64,000 bases of DNA from CADCUY01 sp964242735 (GCA_964242735.1 CAXTAK010000003.1:186001-250000), one strand, 5' to 3'. Counted from the first letter of the stretch, positions 17,555 to 27,080 are shown. Made by a program: numbers and translations. Notes: generated by a model from the sequence alone, not told the origin.

Positions 17555-18966
17555 AGCCAGTCCGGCAGCACGAGCAGGACCCAGGTGGCCAGCGGTGCGG
17601 CGACGATGAGCGCCATGCCCCACACCAGGAGGGTGCGGAAGGTGCGGTCGCGGTCGGCCTCCGCGGAGTTGGCGACCACCAGCGCCCCGTTGGTGGAGAA
17701 CGGGCTGCAGTCGACCACCGAGGACGAGATCGCCAGCGCCACCACGAGGCCGATGACGCTGACCTCGCCGGTGGCGAGGAACGGCAGCGACAGGGGGATG
17801 AGCGAGGCGAGGATGCCGGTGGTGGAGGCGAAGGCCGAGACCGCGGCGCCGATGAGCAGGATCAGCAGGGCAGCAGCCAGCGGCGCCCCGATGCCGGCCA
17901 CGCCCTCGCCCAGGGAGTCGATGGTGCCCTGGCTGTCGAGCAGCTGCACGTACGTGACGATCCCGGTGATCAGCAGCACCGTGCCCCAGGCCACCTTGTC
18001 GACGGCGCCCTTGGCGGCGTCGGGGAAGGCCAGGGTCAGCAGCACCGCGGCGGCCATGGCGAGGAAGCCGACGTCGAGCTTGAACACGAGCGCCCCGACT
18101 GCCAGGAGCACGAGGGAGAGCAGGGTCAGCGACCGCTGGGCGTCGAGGCGCGGTGCGTCGCCGGCGTCGGTCGCGCCGGTGGCGGTTCCCGCTGCACCAC
18201 CTGCCGCTGCGCCGGCTGACGGGCCGCCGCCTCGGCTGCCCGGACCCCCGCTCGCCTCGACCACGCCGCTGGGCGTGCCGTCGGACCGCTCCCGCAGGGA
18301 GCCGGTCGTGGCCAGCACGCGCTCGCTCGCCACGTCCTCCGCGCCAGCGCCCCGCCTGCCCATCGTGAAGGTGGCGACCACGCTCAGCACGGCGCAGGCG
18401 AGCAGGCTGAGCAGGAAGAGGGTGGCGGGGGCGCTGTCGTAGTCGGCCTCCTCGAGCACGCCGTTGGTGATGATGCCGAAGACACCCAGCGGGCTGAAGC
18501 TGCCGCCGGTGGCGCCCTGCACGACCATGAAGCCCATCAGCGCCGGGCGGATCCGGTGCTGTCGGGCGAAGGTCAGCGCGATCGGCGCGAGGATCGCCGT
18601 GGCGGCCGGCGTCACCGCGCCGATGCTCGTGATCAGGGCGGCGACGGCGAACATCGCCCACGGGATCAGCGCGGTGCGCCCGCCGACCGAGCGCACTGCG
18701 GCGTGCACCAGCCAGTCGACCGTGCCGTTGTTGCGGGCGATCGCGAAGAGGTAGGTGACCCCGACGAGGATGACGAAGAGGCTGCCCGGGAAGCCGGAGA
18801 GGACGACCTCGAGCGCGGTGTCCTCGGTGTCGGAGTCCAGCGGCAGGCGGTAGACCGCCAGCGACACCACGAACGCCGCCACCAGGGCCAGGGCGCCCAT
18901 GTTGACCGAGCGCACGGAGGCCAGGAGGAAGACCAGGACCAGGATGATCAGTGCTGCGGCGTCCAC
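17551..18966 (-). CDS. MatC-like dicarboxylate transporter (SLC13/IT superfamily)
   Basis: A 471-aa permease with about 11 hydrophobic segments. The N-terminal half (ASVRSVNMGALALVAAFVV, then SGFPGSLFVILVGVTYLF and the GAVTPAATAILAPIAL hairpin) resembles the N-terminal domain of malonate carrier MatC. The C-terminal repeat has a matching hairpin (AFASTTGILASLIPLSL) and the SSSVVDCSPFSTNGALVV signature. A long Gly/Ala/Ser-rich cytoplasmic loop (about residues 205-275) separates the halves. It is first in the three-gene operon with the CoA-transferase and carboxyltransferase. Malonate or another small dicarboxylate is the best guess for the substrate. Confidence 0.82.
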   Translation of the reverse strand: MDAAALIILVLVFLLASVRSVNMGALALVAAFVVSLAVYRLPLDSDTEDTALEVVLSGFPGSLFVILVGVTYLFAIARNNGTVDWLVHAAVRSVGGRTALIPWAMFAVAALITSIGAVTPAATAILAPIALTFARQHRIRPALMGFMVVQGATGGSFSPLGVFGIITNGVLEEADYDSAPATLFLLSLLACAVLSVVATFTMGRRGAGAEDVASERVLATTGSLRERSDGTPSGVVEASGGPGSRGGGPSAGAAAGGAAGTATGATDAGDAPRLDAQRSLTLLSLVLLAVGALVFKLDVGFLAMAAAVLLTLAFPDAAKGAVDKVAWGTVLLITGIVTYVQLLDSQGTIDSLGEGVAGIGAPLAAALLILLIGAAVSAFASTTGILASLIPLSLPFLATGEVSVIGLVVALAISSSVVDCSPFSTNGALVVANSAEADRDRTFRTLLVWGMALIVAAPLATWVLLVLPDWL

Positions 18967-19070
18967 GGGTGCTCCAGCTCGACGGTGAACAGGGGCCGGG
19001 CCGCGCGGCTCAGCGGTCAGTCAGCCTCCCCGCACCGCGCCGCGGTGTCAACGCCGGCAGGGGGATCCGA

Positions 19071-20585
19071 TCAACCGCGCGGCACCGCCACCCGCACGAC
19101 GTTCCACGACACCGGCGGCGCGACCACCCGCAGCGCACCTCCGTCGAGGGTGGCGCCGCCGTGGTCCCGCGGCACGACCCGGTCGGGGTGCTCGGCGGTG
19201 TTGGTGGCGCGCACGTCGTCGTCGGCCAGCACCGTCGCCGCCCGCAGGGACACCTCCCCGAAGGCGCGCAGGTCGACGTCGAGGGTGACGGGCGCGTGCA
19301 CCGAGCGGCTGACCGCGAAGACCACCAGCTCCCCGGCCTCGGCGTCGTGGGTGGCCACCGCATCCACCAGCGGCGCGGCGCCGTGCTCGGCGGTGGGGTA
19401 CGTCGGGGCGTGCACCTCCACCCGCAGCACCTGCCCCCGGGCCAGCGCCGCCGCCTGCGCGAAGGGGTGGAAGGTGGTCTGCCGCCACGCTGGCCCGCCC
19501 GGCTCGCTGCGGATCGGGCCGATGACGTTGACCAGCTGCGCCTGGGAGGCGGAGGCGACCCGGTCGCTGTGGCGCAGCAGCGAGATGAGCAGGTTGCCGA
19601 CCACCACCGCGTCGGCCACGTCGTAGGTGTCCTCGATCAGGCGGGGCGCCTCCTCCCACTCCCGCGGCACCCCGACCTCCTCCCACGCCGACTGGTCCCA
19701 CACGTTCCACTCGTCGAAGGAGATGTCGATGCGCTTGGCGTGGCGGCCGCGGGCGCGCACGGCGTCGGCGGTGGCCACGACCGACTCGATGAAGGCGTCC
19801 ATGTCCATCGCGTTGGCCAGGTGGCTGCCCAGGTCGTCGCCGCGCTGGTGGTAGTAGGCGTGGGCGGAGACGAGGTCGACCTGGTCGTAGGCGTGGGTGA
19901 GCACCTCGTGCTCCCAGGCGCCGAAGGTCGGCATCGACCGGCTGGAGCTGCCGCAGGCCACGAGCTCCAGGCCGAGGTCGACCTGCCGCATCGCCCGCGC
20001 GGTCTCCGCCGCGAGGCGCCCGTACTCCTCGGCGGTCTTGTGCCCGGTCTGCCACGGGCCGTCCATCTCGTTGCCGAGGCACCACGTGCGGACGTCGTAG
20101 GGCTCCTGCGCGCCGTGGGAGCGCCGCAGGTCCGAGCGCTGGGTGCCGCCGGCGACGTTGGCGTACTCCAGCAGCTCCAGCGCCTCGGGGACCCCTCGCG
20201 TGCCGAGGTTGAGCGCCAGCACCGGATCCACGCCCGCCTTCGCGGTCCACCGCATGAACTCGCCGAGCCCGAAGCGGTTGGTCTCCAGGGAGTGCCACGC
20301 CAGGTCCAGGCGGCGGGGCCGGTCCTCCACCGGCCCCACACCGTCCTCCCAGCGGTACCCCGAGACGAAGTTGCCGCCCGGGTAGCGCACCGAGGTCACG
20401 CCCATCTCGCGCACCAGGTCGAGGACGTCGGTGCGGAAGCCGTCCTCGTCAGCGGCGGGGTGGCCGGGTTCGAAGATCCCGGTGTACACGCAGCGGCCCA
20501 TGTGCTCGACGAAGGAGCCGAAGGTGCGCCGGTTGACGGGGGCGACGGTGAAGGCGGGGTGCAGGGTCAGCGAGGCGTGCGGCAC
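19071..20585 (-). CDS. abfA: alpha-L-arabinofuranosidase, GH51
   Basis: Retaining glycosidase releasing L-arabinofuranose from arabinoxylan or arabinan fragments. The acid/base Glu is in CLGNEMDGPW (near residue 174) and the nucleophile Glu in ISFDEWNVWD (near 291), both typical of GH51, followed by the beta-sandwich domain. The 504-aa product has no signal peptide, so it acts on imported oligosaccharides. It is the last gene after the ABC operon on the same strand, about 37 nt from the permease stop. A purine-rich GGGGG lies ahead of the GTG start. Confidence 0.93.
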   Translation of the reverse strand: MPHASLTLHPAFTVAPVNRRTFGSFVEHMGRCVYTGIFEPGHPAADEDGFRTDVLDLVREMGVTSVRYPGGNFVSGYRWEDGVGPVEDRPRRLDLAWHSLETNRFGLGEFMRWTAKAGVDPVLALNLGTRGVPEALELLEYANVAGGTQRSDLRRSHGAQEPYDVRTWCLGNEMDGPWQTGHKTAEEYGRLAAETARAMRQVDLGLELVACGSSSRSMPTFGAWEHEVLTHAYDQVDLVSAHAYYHQRGDDLGSHLANAMDMDAFIESVVATADAVRARGRHAKRIDISFDEWNVWDQSAWEEVGVPREWEEAPRLIEDTYDVADAVVVGNLLISLLRHSDRVASASQAQLVNVIGPIRSEPGGPAWRQTTFHPFAQAAALARGQVLRVEVHAPTYPTAEHGAAPLVDAVATHDAEAGELVVFAVSRSVHAPVTLDVDLRAFGEVSLRAATVLADDDVRATNTAEHPDRVVPRDHGGATLDGGALRVVAPPVSWNVVRVAVPRG

Positions 20586-20622
20586 GCGCTGGACCCCCCT
20601 GCCAGGGCGAGGGCGACGAGGG

Positions 20623-21540
20623 TCACTGGCCGCCGAGCCCGGTGGTGGCGACCCCCTTGACGATCTGGCGCTGGAAGAAGATGAACACGATCACCAGCGG
20701 CAGCGCGGCCAGCACCGAGGCGGCCATGTCCTGGGCGAACTGCACGCCGTAGGCGTTCTCCACCGTCTCGAGCCCGACCGGCATGGTCAGCAGCGCCGGG
20801 TCGGTCGTCGCGATGAACGGCCAGAGGAAGTTGTTCCAGGCGAGGATGAAGGTGAAGATGGCCACCGCCGACAGGGGTGCGCGCGAGAGCGGCAGGATGA
20901 TGCTGTAGAAGATCCGCCACTTGCTGGCACCGTCCATGCGGGCAGCTTCCTCCAGTTCCATGGGGATGGCCTCGAAGAACCGGTAGAGGATGAAGACCAT
21001 GATCGGTTGCACGACCTGCGGGAGGATGATCGCCGCATAGGTGTCGAGCAGCCCGAACGCCTGCATCTCGCGGAACAGCGGCACGATGAGGATCTGCGGC
21101 GGCACGATGATCGAGGCCACCGTGAGGCCCAGCAGCAGCTTGCGCCCCACGAAGCTCGTGCGCGCCAGCCCGTAGGCCGCCATCGCCGAGATGGCCACCG
21201 TGATCGCCGTGATCACCACCGAGGTGAAGGCGCTGTTGAACAGCCAGCGCGGCACGTCGCCGGCCGCGATGACGTCGGCGTACCGGCCGAGGGTGAAGCC
21301 CGACTCGGGCACGACGCTCACGGGCAGTGCCACCGCGTCGGCCTCGGTCTTGAACGAGGTGATCACCGCCCAGAGCATCGGGACGGCCCAGATGAGCGCC
21401 AGGACGGCCAGGAGCACGACCCCGAGCACCTGCTGGTTGCGCTTCGCCCCGCGGGCGGAGGCGGCCGGTGGGGTCGCGGAGGCGTCCCGGATGCGGGGAG
21501 GAGCGGGAGCGTCGCGGAGGACTGGCTGGGTGGTGGTCAC
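20623..21540 (-). CDS. carbohydrate ABC transporter permease (MalG type)
   Basis: A 305-aa CUT1-family inner-membrane permease with six helices. The cytoplasmic EAA loop reads EEAARMDGASKWRIF and is followed by ILPLSRAPL. The N terminus is a long Pro/Ala-rich cytoplasmic stretch. The GTG start overlaps the stop of the partner permease by 4 bases. Together with the genes at 21537 and 22492 it forms an importer; no ATPase gene is present, so a shared MsiK-type ATPase encoded elsewhere probably powers it. Confidence 0.92.
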   Translation of the reverse strand: MTTTQPVLRDAPAPPRIRDASATPPAASARGAKRNQQVLGVVLLAVLALIWAVPMLWAVITSFKTEADAVALPVSVVPESGFTLGRYADVIAAGDVPRWLFNSAFTSVVITAITVAISAMAAYGLARTSFVGRKLLLGLTVASIIVPPQILIVPLFREMQAFGLLDTYAAIILPQVVQPIMVFILYRFFEAIPMELEEAARMDGASKWRIFYSIILPLSRAPLSAVAIFTFILAWNNFLWPFIATTDPALLTMPVGLETVENAYGVQFAQDMAASVLAALPLVIVFIFFQRQIVKGVATTGLGGQ

Positions 21541-22481
21541 TTCGAGTCCCCTCGGGCAGCACGGGCGGAGATGCGGTTCTGCAGCAGGGCGAAGATGAGG
21601 ATCAGGGCGAAGAAGACGTAGGAGATCGCCGCCGCGTATCCCAGCCGGAAGTTCGTGAACCCGGTGTCGTAGATGTACTCCAGGATGGGCCTGGTCGATC
21701 CGGCCGGGCCGCCGTAGGTCATGATGTAGATCTGGTCGAAGACCTTCAGGGAGGCCAGCAGCTGCAGGATCAGGACCAGCCCCGTGGTCTTGGAGAGCAT
21801 CGGCAGGGTGATCGACACCAGTCGGCGCCAGCCGTCAGCGCCGTCGATGGACGCCGCCTCGTAGATGTGGGCCGGGATGTCCTGCAGGGCGGCGATGTAC
21901 AGGAGGAAGTTGAAGCCGAGGGTCCACCACACCGTGGTGATGGCGATGGCGATCATCGCCGTGGCCTCGTCGTTCAGCCAGCTCGGTCCCTCGATGCCGA
22001 CGGCGCCGAGCAGCCCGTTGAGCAGCCCGAGCTCCGGCTGGTAGAGCCACTCCCACGCCAGGGCGACCACCGTGACCGGCAGGAGGTAGGGGGTGAAGAA
22101 GGCGAGGCGCCACAGCCACTGGCCGGGCAGCACGGCGTTGACCAGGATCGCGAAGGCCAGCGGGATGACGATGAGCGGCACCGTGGTCAGCAGGGTGAAC
22201 CACAGCGTGTGGCCGAGGGTGATCCACACCTCGCTGTCGGTCAGAGCCTCGGCGAAGTTGCCGAAGCCGACGAACCGCGTTTCGGTGCCGGCCAGGCTCT
22301 CGTCGGTGAAGGCGAGGTAGACCCCGTACAGGATCGGCGCCGCCATGAACAGGACGAAGGCGATCAGGTAGGGCACGGCGAACAGGCCGCCACCGCCCTG
22401 GTCGAGGCCGCGTCGCCTTCCCTGCGCCGGGGCGGGCCCGGCTGGCGGGGGTGCGGTGGTGGTCGCGTTGGTCGTGCTCAT
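21537..22481 (-). CDS. carbohydrate ABC transporter permease (MalF type)
   Basis: A 314-aa CUT1 permease with six predicted helices. The EAA region is YEAASIDGADGWRRL with following ITLPML. GGPAGSTRPILEYIYDTGF is the periplasmic-side segment common before the last helix of MalF-type subunits. It begins with ATG 10 nt after the binding-protein stop and overlaps the second permease by 4 bases, so the three genes are one transcription unit. Confidence 0.92.
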   Translation of the reverse strand: MSTTNATTTAPPPAGPAPAQGRRRGLDQGGGGLFAVPYLIAFVLFMAAPILYGVYLAFTDESLAGTETRFVGFGNFAEALTDSEVWITLGHTLWFTLLTTVPLIVIPLAFAILVNAVLPGQWLWRLAFFTPYLLPVTVVALAWEWLYQPELGLLNGLLGAVGIEGPSWLNDEATAMIAIAITTVWWTLGFNFLLYIAALQDIPAHIYEAASIDGADGWRRLVSITLPMLSKTTGLVLILQLLASLKVFDQIYIMTYGGPAGSTRPILEYIYDTGFTNFRLGYAAAISYVFFALILIFALLQNRISARAARGDSK

Positions 22482-22491
22482 GGTCGCTCCC

Positions 22492-23826
22492 TCACTCCGG
22501 GGCGGGCAGGTCGAGGAGGCGCTGCATCTGGACGACCATGCGGTCGATCGCCGGCTCCGGGTCGCTGTTGGTGCTGAAGGTGGACTGCATGGCCTGGCCG
22601 ACGCGGTTCTGGAACTCCGAGCCGGCCCCCGTGAACCAGGCGGGGGGATCGAGGACCACGTTGTCCGCCGCCGCGGCGTAGTGCGGCTGGATCTCCAGCG
22701 CCGCGTACTCCTCGGTCTCCAGGGCGGGCTGGAAGGAGGGGATGTGGCCGGCCTGGGCCCACAGCGCGCTCTCCTTGAGCATCCCGGCCACCACCTCGTG
22801 GGTGCGCCGACGCACCTCCGGGTCGGGGTCCTCCTGGTGCGGGAGCACGAGCGCGTGGGAGTCGGCGTAGGCCGCCGGGGTGCCGAAGAGCGTGGGCACC
22901 GGGATCGCGTCGTAGGGCAGTCCAGCGGCCTCGATGCCGTTCAGCTCCCAGTCACCCACGAGCAGCGCCCCGCTGCGCCCGCCCTGGAACTCGGCGATCG
23001 ACGTCGGGCCGTCACCGGGGTTGCCCGCGGTCGCCACCATCTCCGAGATCAGCGCGATGCACTCGCGGGCGACGTCGCGGTCGAAGTCCGGCGGCGCCCC
23101 GGGCTCCAGCCCCACCTCCACGCCGTGCTGGGCGTAGAAGGTGTAGAAGAGCCGCCACAGCTGGGCGCCGTCGTTGATGAAGGGGTACGAGATGCCGATG
23201 TCGCCAGTCGCGTCCTTCATCGCGACGGCGGCCTCGAGGAACGCCTGCGGGGAGTCCAGCGCGCTGACCGCGTCGACGTCGAGGCCCGCCTGGTCGAGCA
23301 CGTCGGTGTTGACGAACATGATCAGCGGGTGCGTGTCGAGCGCGACCGCGAACGTCTCCCCGTCGACCGCCGTGCGCTCGACGACGGCCTGCGGGAAGTC
23401 GGACTCCGCGACGCCGAACTCCGCCAGCAGGTCCAGGTCCCACGGGTCGAGCAGGCCTCCCGGGGCGTACCCCTGCAGGCGGGAGAGGTGCATGATCCCC
23501 AGCTCCGGGGCGCGGCCACCGGCGGAGGCCATGGCGAGCTTGGTGTAGTACGGCGGCCCCCACGCCAGCGTCGTGCGGTCCACCGGCACGCCGGTGTCAC
23601 GGGTCACCCGCTCGAGCAGCTCGCCCATGAGGATGCCGTCGGGCCCGGCCAGCAGCGTCCAGAAGCGCACGGCGTCACCGCCGGCCGCGCTCGCGGCACC
23701 TCCGCACCCCGCGAGGGAGGCGGCGCCCAGCACACCTCCGGTCGCCGTGAGACCGCGGAGGAACTGGCGGCGGGTGGCGTGGCCCCCGAGCACTCGGGTG
23801 GTCTCGGATGATCTCGCGCTCTTCAC
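22492..23826 (-). CDS. sugar ABC transporter substrate-binding lipoprotein
   Basis: Extracellular solute-binding protein of family 1, 444 aa. The N terminus has a twin-arginine motif (TRRQFLRG), a hydrophobic stretch and a lipobox LAGC with the lipidated Cys at about residue 41, so it is probably Tat-exported and membrane-anchored. Typical features of the family include EFQGGRSGALLVGDW in the mid region. Neighbouring GH51 and GH2 genes suggest arabinose- or galactose-containing oligosaccharides as ligands. It is divergent from the LacI gene with a palindrome between them. Confidence 0.9.
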   Translation of the reverse strand: MKSARSSETTRVLGGHATRRQFLRGLTATGGVLGAASLAGCGGAASAAGGDAVRFWTLLAGPDGILMGELLERVTRDTGVPVDRTTLAWGPPYYTKLAMASAGGRAPELGIMHLSRLQGYAPGGLLDPWDLDLLAEFGVAESDFPQAVVERTAVDGETFAVALDTHPLIMFVNTDVLDQAGLDVDAVSALDSPQAFLEAAVAMKDATGDIGISYPFINDGAQLWRLFYTFYAQHGVEVGLEPGAPPDFDRDVARECIALISEMVATAGNPGDGPTSIAEFQGGRSGALLVGDWELNGIEAAGLPYDAIPVPTLFGTPAAYADSHALVLPHQEDPDPEVRRRTHEVVAGMLKESALWAQAGHIPSFQPALETEEYAALEIQPHYAAAADNVVLDPPAWFTGAGSEFQNRVGQAMQSTFSTNSDPEPAIDRMVVQMQRLLDLPAPE

Positions 23827-23862
23827 GTGATCGCCTCCTCGCGACGTCGCGGTGAGCCCCCG

Positions 23863-23878
23863 CGTACAACGATGTACG
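23863..23878. promoter_or_regulatory. palindromic operator candidate for the LacI regulator
   Basis: CGTACA-ACGA-TGTACG is a perfect 6+6 inverted repeat, 37 bases from the binding-protein start and in the shared intergenic region with the LacI gene. Size and placement suit a LacI-family operator controlling both directions. Confidence 0.55.
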
Positions 23879-24034
23879 GGTGGTCGTGGTGGTGACCATG
23901 CCCGCCGGCGGGGCGCGCGTCAAGGGGTGGTGCTACCGCTGGGGGGGAGATTTGCAACGCCGCAGCGAGGGCCCCAGAGTTCAGCGTCACCGGCGCCGAC
24001 CCGCGCCGGCGCAGACCCGGACCGTGGAGGTGGC

Positions 24035-25057
24035 GTGACACGAGCGCGCCTCGTCGACGTCGCCGCGCTCGCGGGTGTCTCGACCAAGACCGTCTCCAAC
24101 GTCGTCAACGCCCAACCCCAGGTGCGCGTGACCACCCGTGCCCGGGTGCAGGAGGCGATCGGCGAGCTCGGTCACCGCCCGAACGCGGGGGGCCGCCGGT
24201 TGCGGCGCGGTCGGACCGGGCTCATCGCCCTCGCCGTCCCCGAGATCGACGTGCCCTACTTCGCCGAGCTCGCCCGCCACGTCGTCGAGGCCGCGGCGTC
24301 GTGCGGGTTGACCGTGCTGATCGAGCAGACCAGCTGGTCGAGCTCGACCGAGCAGGGCGCGCTCGAGGCTCCCGAGGCCGGTCTCGTGGACGGGCTGATC
24401 ATGAGTCCCGTCGCGACGGCCGAGGCCGAGCTGGAGGCGCGCCGCGCGGGGGTGGCGGTGGTGCTGCTCGGCGAGGGCGTCCGCCCGGACGGCGTCGACC
24501 ACGTGGGGATCGACGACGGCGCCGCAGCCGCGGAGGCCACCGCGCACCTGGTCGCCGGCGGGCGCACGCGCACGGCCTTCCTCGGCGGCGCGGGCATCGG
24601 GCTGACCCGCACGTCCGAGGGGCGTCACGCGGGGTGGTCCCGGGCCCTCGACGCCGCCGGGGTCCAGCCGGGTGCTCGCCCTCGGCTCCACGTCGAGCGC
24701 TTCAGCGCCGCGGAGGGCAGAGCGAGCGTGACCGCGGCGCTGGCCGCGGGGACGGCCTTCGACGCGCTGATCTGCGCCAGTGACGTCCTCGCCCTCGGCG
24801 CCCTGCGCGCCCTGGACGAGGCCGGGCTGTCCGTGCCCCACGACGTCGCCGTGATCGGCTGGGACGACGTCGCCCTCGCGGCGCACACCACCCCGCCCCT
24901 GACGTCGGTGCGCCCGGACGTGCAGGGGATCGCGGCCAGCGCCGTGCGGATGCTCGCCGAGCGCATCGACGGCGAGGACGGCCCCGGGCGGCGCGTGCTC
25001 GCCCGTCACGAACTCGTGGTGCGGGCGAGCTCCACCGCCGACACCCTGCACCGCTGA
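24035..25057 (+). CDS. LacI family transcriptional regulator
   Basis: A 340-aa repressor with the LacI helix-turn-helix at the N terminus (LVDVAALAGVSTKTVSNVVN) and hinge NAGGRRLRRGRTGLIAL, then a periplasmic-binding-protein-like effector domain (DGLIMSP, HVGIDDGAAA, ICASDVLALGALRAL, VIGWDDVALA). The hinge helix reads RRLRRGR and lacks the usual AxxLR pattern. GTG at 24035 follows a GGAGG. It probably represses the divergent ABC/GH51 operon and its own GH2 neighbour, with an oligosaccharide-derived inducer. Confidence 0.92.
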   Translation: MTRARLVDVAALAGVSTKTVSNVVNAQPQVRVTTRARVQEAIGELGHRPNAGGRRLRRGRTGLIALAVPEIDVPYFAELARHVVEAAASCGLTVLIEQTSWSSSTEQGALEAPEAGLVDGLIMSPVATAEAELEARRAGVAVVLLGEGVRPDGVDHVGIDDGAAAAEATAHLVAGGRTRTAFLGGAGIGLTRTSEGRHAGWSRALDAAGVQPGARPRLHVERFSAAEGRASVTAALAAGTAFDALICASDVLALGALRALDEAGLSVPHDVAVIGWDDVALAAHTTPPLTSVRPDVQGIAASAVRMLAERIDGEDGPGRRVLARHELVVRASSTADTLHR

Positions 25058-25086
25058 CCACCACCGCAGACCCCGAAGGAGCACCC

Positions 25087-26991
25087 GTGCCCGCACGCGC
25101 CACCGGTCAGGACGGCACCCACCCGCGCCCCCAGCTGCTCCGGGAGCGGTGGACCGACCTGTCCGGCACCTGGCAGTTCGCCCACGACGACGCCGACGCG
25201 GGCGTCACGCACCGCTGGCAGACCACCGCAGAGCTCGGCGACCGCTCGATCTTCGGCCGCGACATCACGGTGCCGTTCCCGCCGGAGTCCACCGCCTCCG
25301 GCGTCGGTGACACCGCCCACCACCGCGTGGTCTGGTACCGCCGGGCACTGCCGCTGGCCGACGTCGCTGACCTGGACGCGGTGCGCGAGCGGGGTCACCG
25401 CCTCGTGCTGCGCTTCGGGGCGGTGGACTACCGGGCGAGCGTGTGGCTGGACGGGATGCTGCTGGCCACCCACGAGGGCGGGCAGACGCCGTGGTCGGTG
25501 GACCTCACCGACGCCCTGGACCTCGCCGGCGAGACAGGACCCGCCGGCGATGTCAGCGGCGGGGGGCACGAGCACGTCCTCGTCGTCCGCGCCGAGGACG
25601 ACCCGCTCGACCCCACCCAGCCGCGCGGCAAACAGGACTGGCTCGACGAGCCCCACGCCATCTGGTACCACCGCACCTCGGGCATCTGGCAGCCGGTGTG
25701 GCTGGAGGTCGTCCCGTCGGTGGGCATCGAGCGGCTGACGTGGGTCCCGGACCTCGCCGCGGGCGTCGTCCGCCTGGCCGTCGTCCTGACCGCCGCGCCG
25801 CCGGAGCCGGTCACGCTCTCGGTGCGCCTGGACCTGGCCGGCCGGGTGCTCGCCGAGCAGAGCGTGCGCGTCGCTGCCCAGCGCACCGCGACCGTGGTCG
25901 CCGTCCCGGCGCTGCGCCACGGGCAGGGCCAGCAGGACCTGTGGTGGTCGCCGGAGACGCCCCGCCTGGTCGACGCGGACGTGCGGCTGCTCGCCGCAGC
26001 CGAGCGCGGCGGGGCCGAGCTGGACGCCGTCACCAGCTACCTCGGGTTGCGCGACGCCGCCGTGGTGGGTGGTGCCTTCGCGCTCAACGGCCAGCCGGTG
26101 TACGTGCGCTCGGTCCTGGAACAGGGGTACTGGCCGGAGTCCCACCTGACCGCCCCGGACGCCGCCGCGCTGCGCCGCGAGGTCGAGCTGATCCTCGAGC
26201 TGGGGTTCAACGCCGTCCGCGTCCACCAGAAGGTCGAGGACCCGCGCTTCCTGCACTGGTGCGACCGCCTCGGGCTCATGGTGTGGGGGGAGACGGCGAA
26301 CGCCTACGAGTTCTCCCCCGAGGCGGTGCGGCGGCTGACCACCGAGTGGCTCGACATCGTCGCCCGCGACGCGGGCCACCCCTGCATCGTCACGTGGGTG
26401 CCCATCAACGAGAGCTGGGGCGTGCAGCAGGTGGAGCTCGACCCCGCCCAGCGCGCCTACGCCACCGCCCTGGCGGAGCTGACCCGGGCGGCGGACCCCA
26501 GCCGGCCGGTGATCAGCAACGACGGGTGGGAGCACACCTCCTCGGACCTGCTGACGATCCACGACTACGCCGACACCGGCGCGGTGCTGACCACCCGCTA
26601 CGGGTCGCGGGCGGACGTGGACGAGCTGCTCGCGGGGGCCGGGCCACAGGGGCGCCGGCTGCTGGCCGGTGACACCGACCGCGGGCAGCCGGTGATGCTG
26701 ACGGAGTTCGGCGGGGTGCGCTACACCCCGCGCGACGACTTGCCGACCGACGAGGCCAGGACCGGCACCTGGGGGTACTCCACGGCCACCAGCCCCGAGG
26801 ACTTCGCCGCACGGCTCGGCGACCTGCTCGGCGCCGTCCACGCCTCCACCGTGCTGGCGGGGTTCTGCTACACCCAGCTGACCGACACGATGCAGGAGGC
26901 CAACGGCCTGCTCGACGAGCAGCGCCGCCCGAAGCTGCCCATGAAGCAGCTGCGGGCGATCATCACGGGGACGCCGGCCTCGGGGACCTGA
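25087..26991 (+). CDS. glycoside hydrolase family 2 protein
   Basis: A 634-aa retaining glycosidase of the beta-galactosidase/beta-mannosidase/glucuronidase family. Domain order: jelly-roll sugar-binding domain (LSGTWQFAHDD ... YRASVWLDGMLLATHEGG), immunoglobulin-like domain (about residues 220-310), and a TIM barrel with acid/base Glu in WVPINESWG and nucleophile Glu in MLTEFGG. There is no signal peptide, so it works on imported sugars. It starts 30 nt after the LacI stop behind a GAAGGAG ribosome-binding site, making a regulator-enzyme operon. Exact sugar specificity cannot be read from the sequence. Confidence 0.9.
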   Translation: MPARATGQDGTHPRPQLLRERWTDLSGTWQFAHDDADAGVTHRWQTTAELGDRSIFGRDITVPFPPESTASGVGDTAHHRVVWYRRALPLADVADLDAVRERGHRLVLRFGAVDYRASVWLDGMLLATHEGGQTPWSVDLTDALDLAGETGPAGDVSGGGHEHVLVVRAEDDPLDPTQPRGKQDWLDEPHAIWYHRTSGIWQPVWLEVVPSVGIERLTWVPDLAAGVVRLAVVLTAAPPEPVTLSVRLDLAGRVLAEQSVRVAAQRTATVVAVPALRHGQGQQDLWWSPETPRLVDADVRLLAAAERGGAELDAVTSYLGLRDAAVVGGAFALNGQPVYVRSVLEQGYWPESHLTAPDAAALRREVELILELGFNAVRVHQKVEDPRFLHWCDRLGLMVWGETANAYEFSPEAVRRLTTEWLDIVARDAGHPCIVTWVPINESWGVQQVELDPAQRAYATALAELTRAADPSRPVISNDGWEHTSSDLLTIHDYADTGAVLTTRYGSRADVDELLAGAGPQGRRLLAGDTDRGQPVMLTEFGGVRYTPRDDLPTDEARTGTWGYSTATSPEDFAARLGDLLGAVHASTVLAGFCYTQLTDTMQEANGLLDEQRRPKLPMKQLRAIITGTPASGT

Positions 26992-27008
26992 GCACCACTG
27001 CCCGATGT

Positions 27009-27080
27009 CACGCGGCGTCCCCCCGCCAAGCCGAACCGCACGCGGCGTCTCCGCGCCAACCCGAACCGCACGCGGACGCC
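27009..27080. repeat. 30-bp tandem repeat, 2.4 copies
   Basis: A unit beginning CACGCGGCGTC and ending CCGAACCG is repeated with exact 30-bp spacing (starts at 27009, 27039 and 27069; the third is partial and diverges after CACGCGG). The first two copies match at 27 of 30 positions. It fills the gap between the GH2 stop and the convergent gnd stop. Confidence 0.8.
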
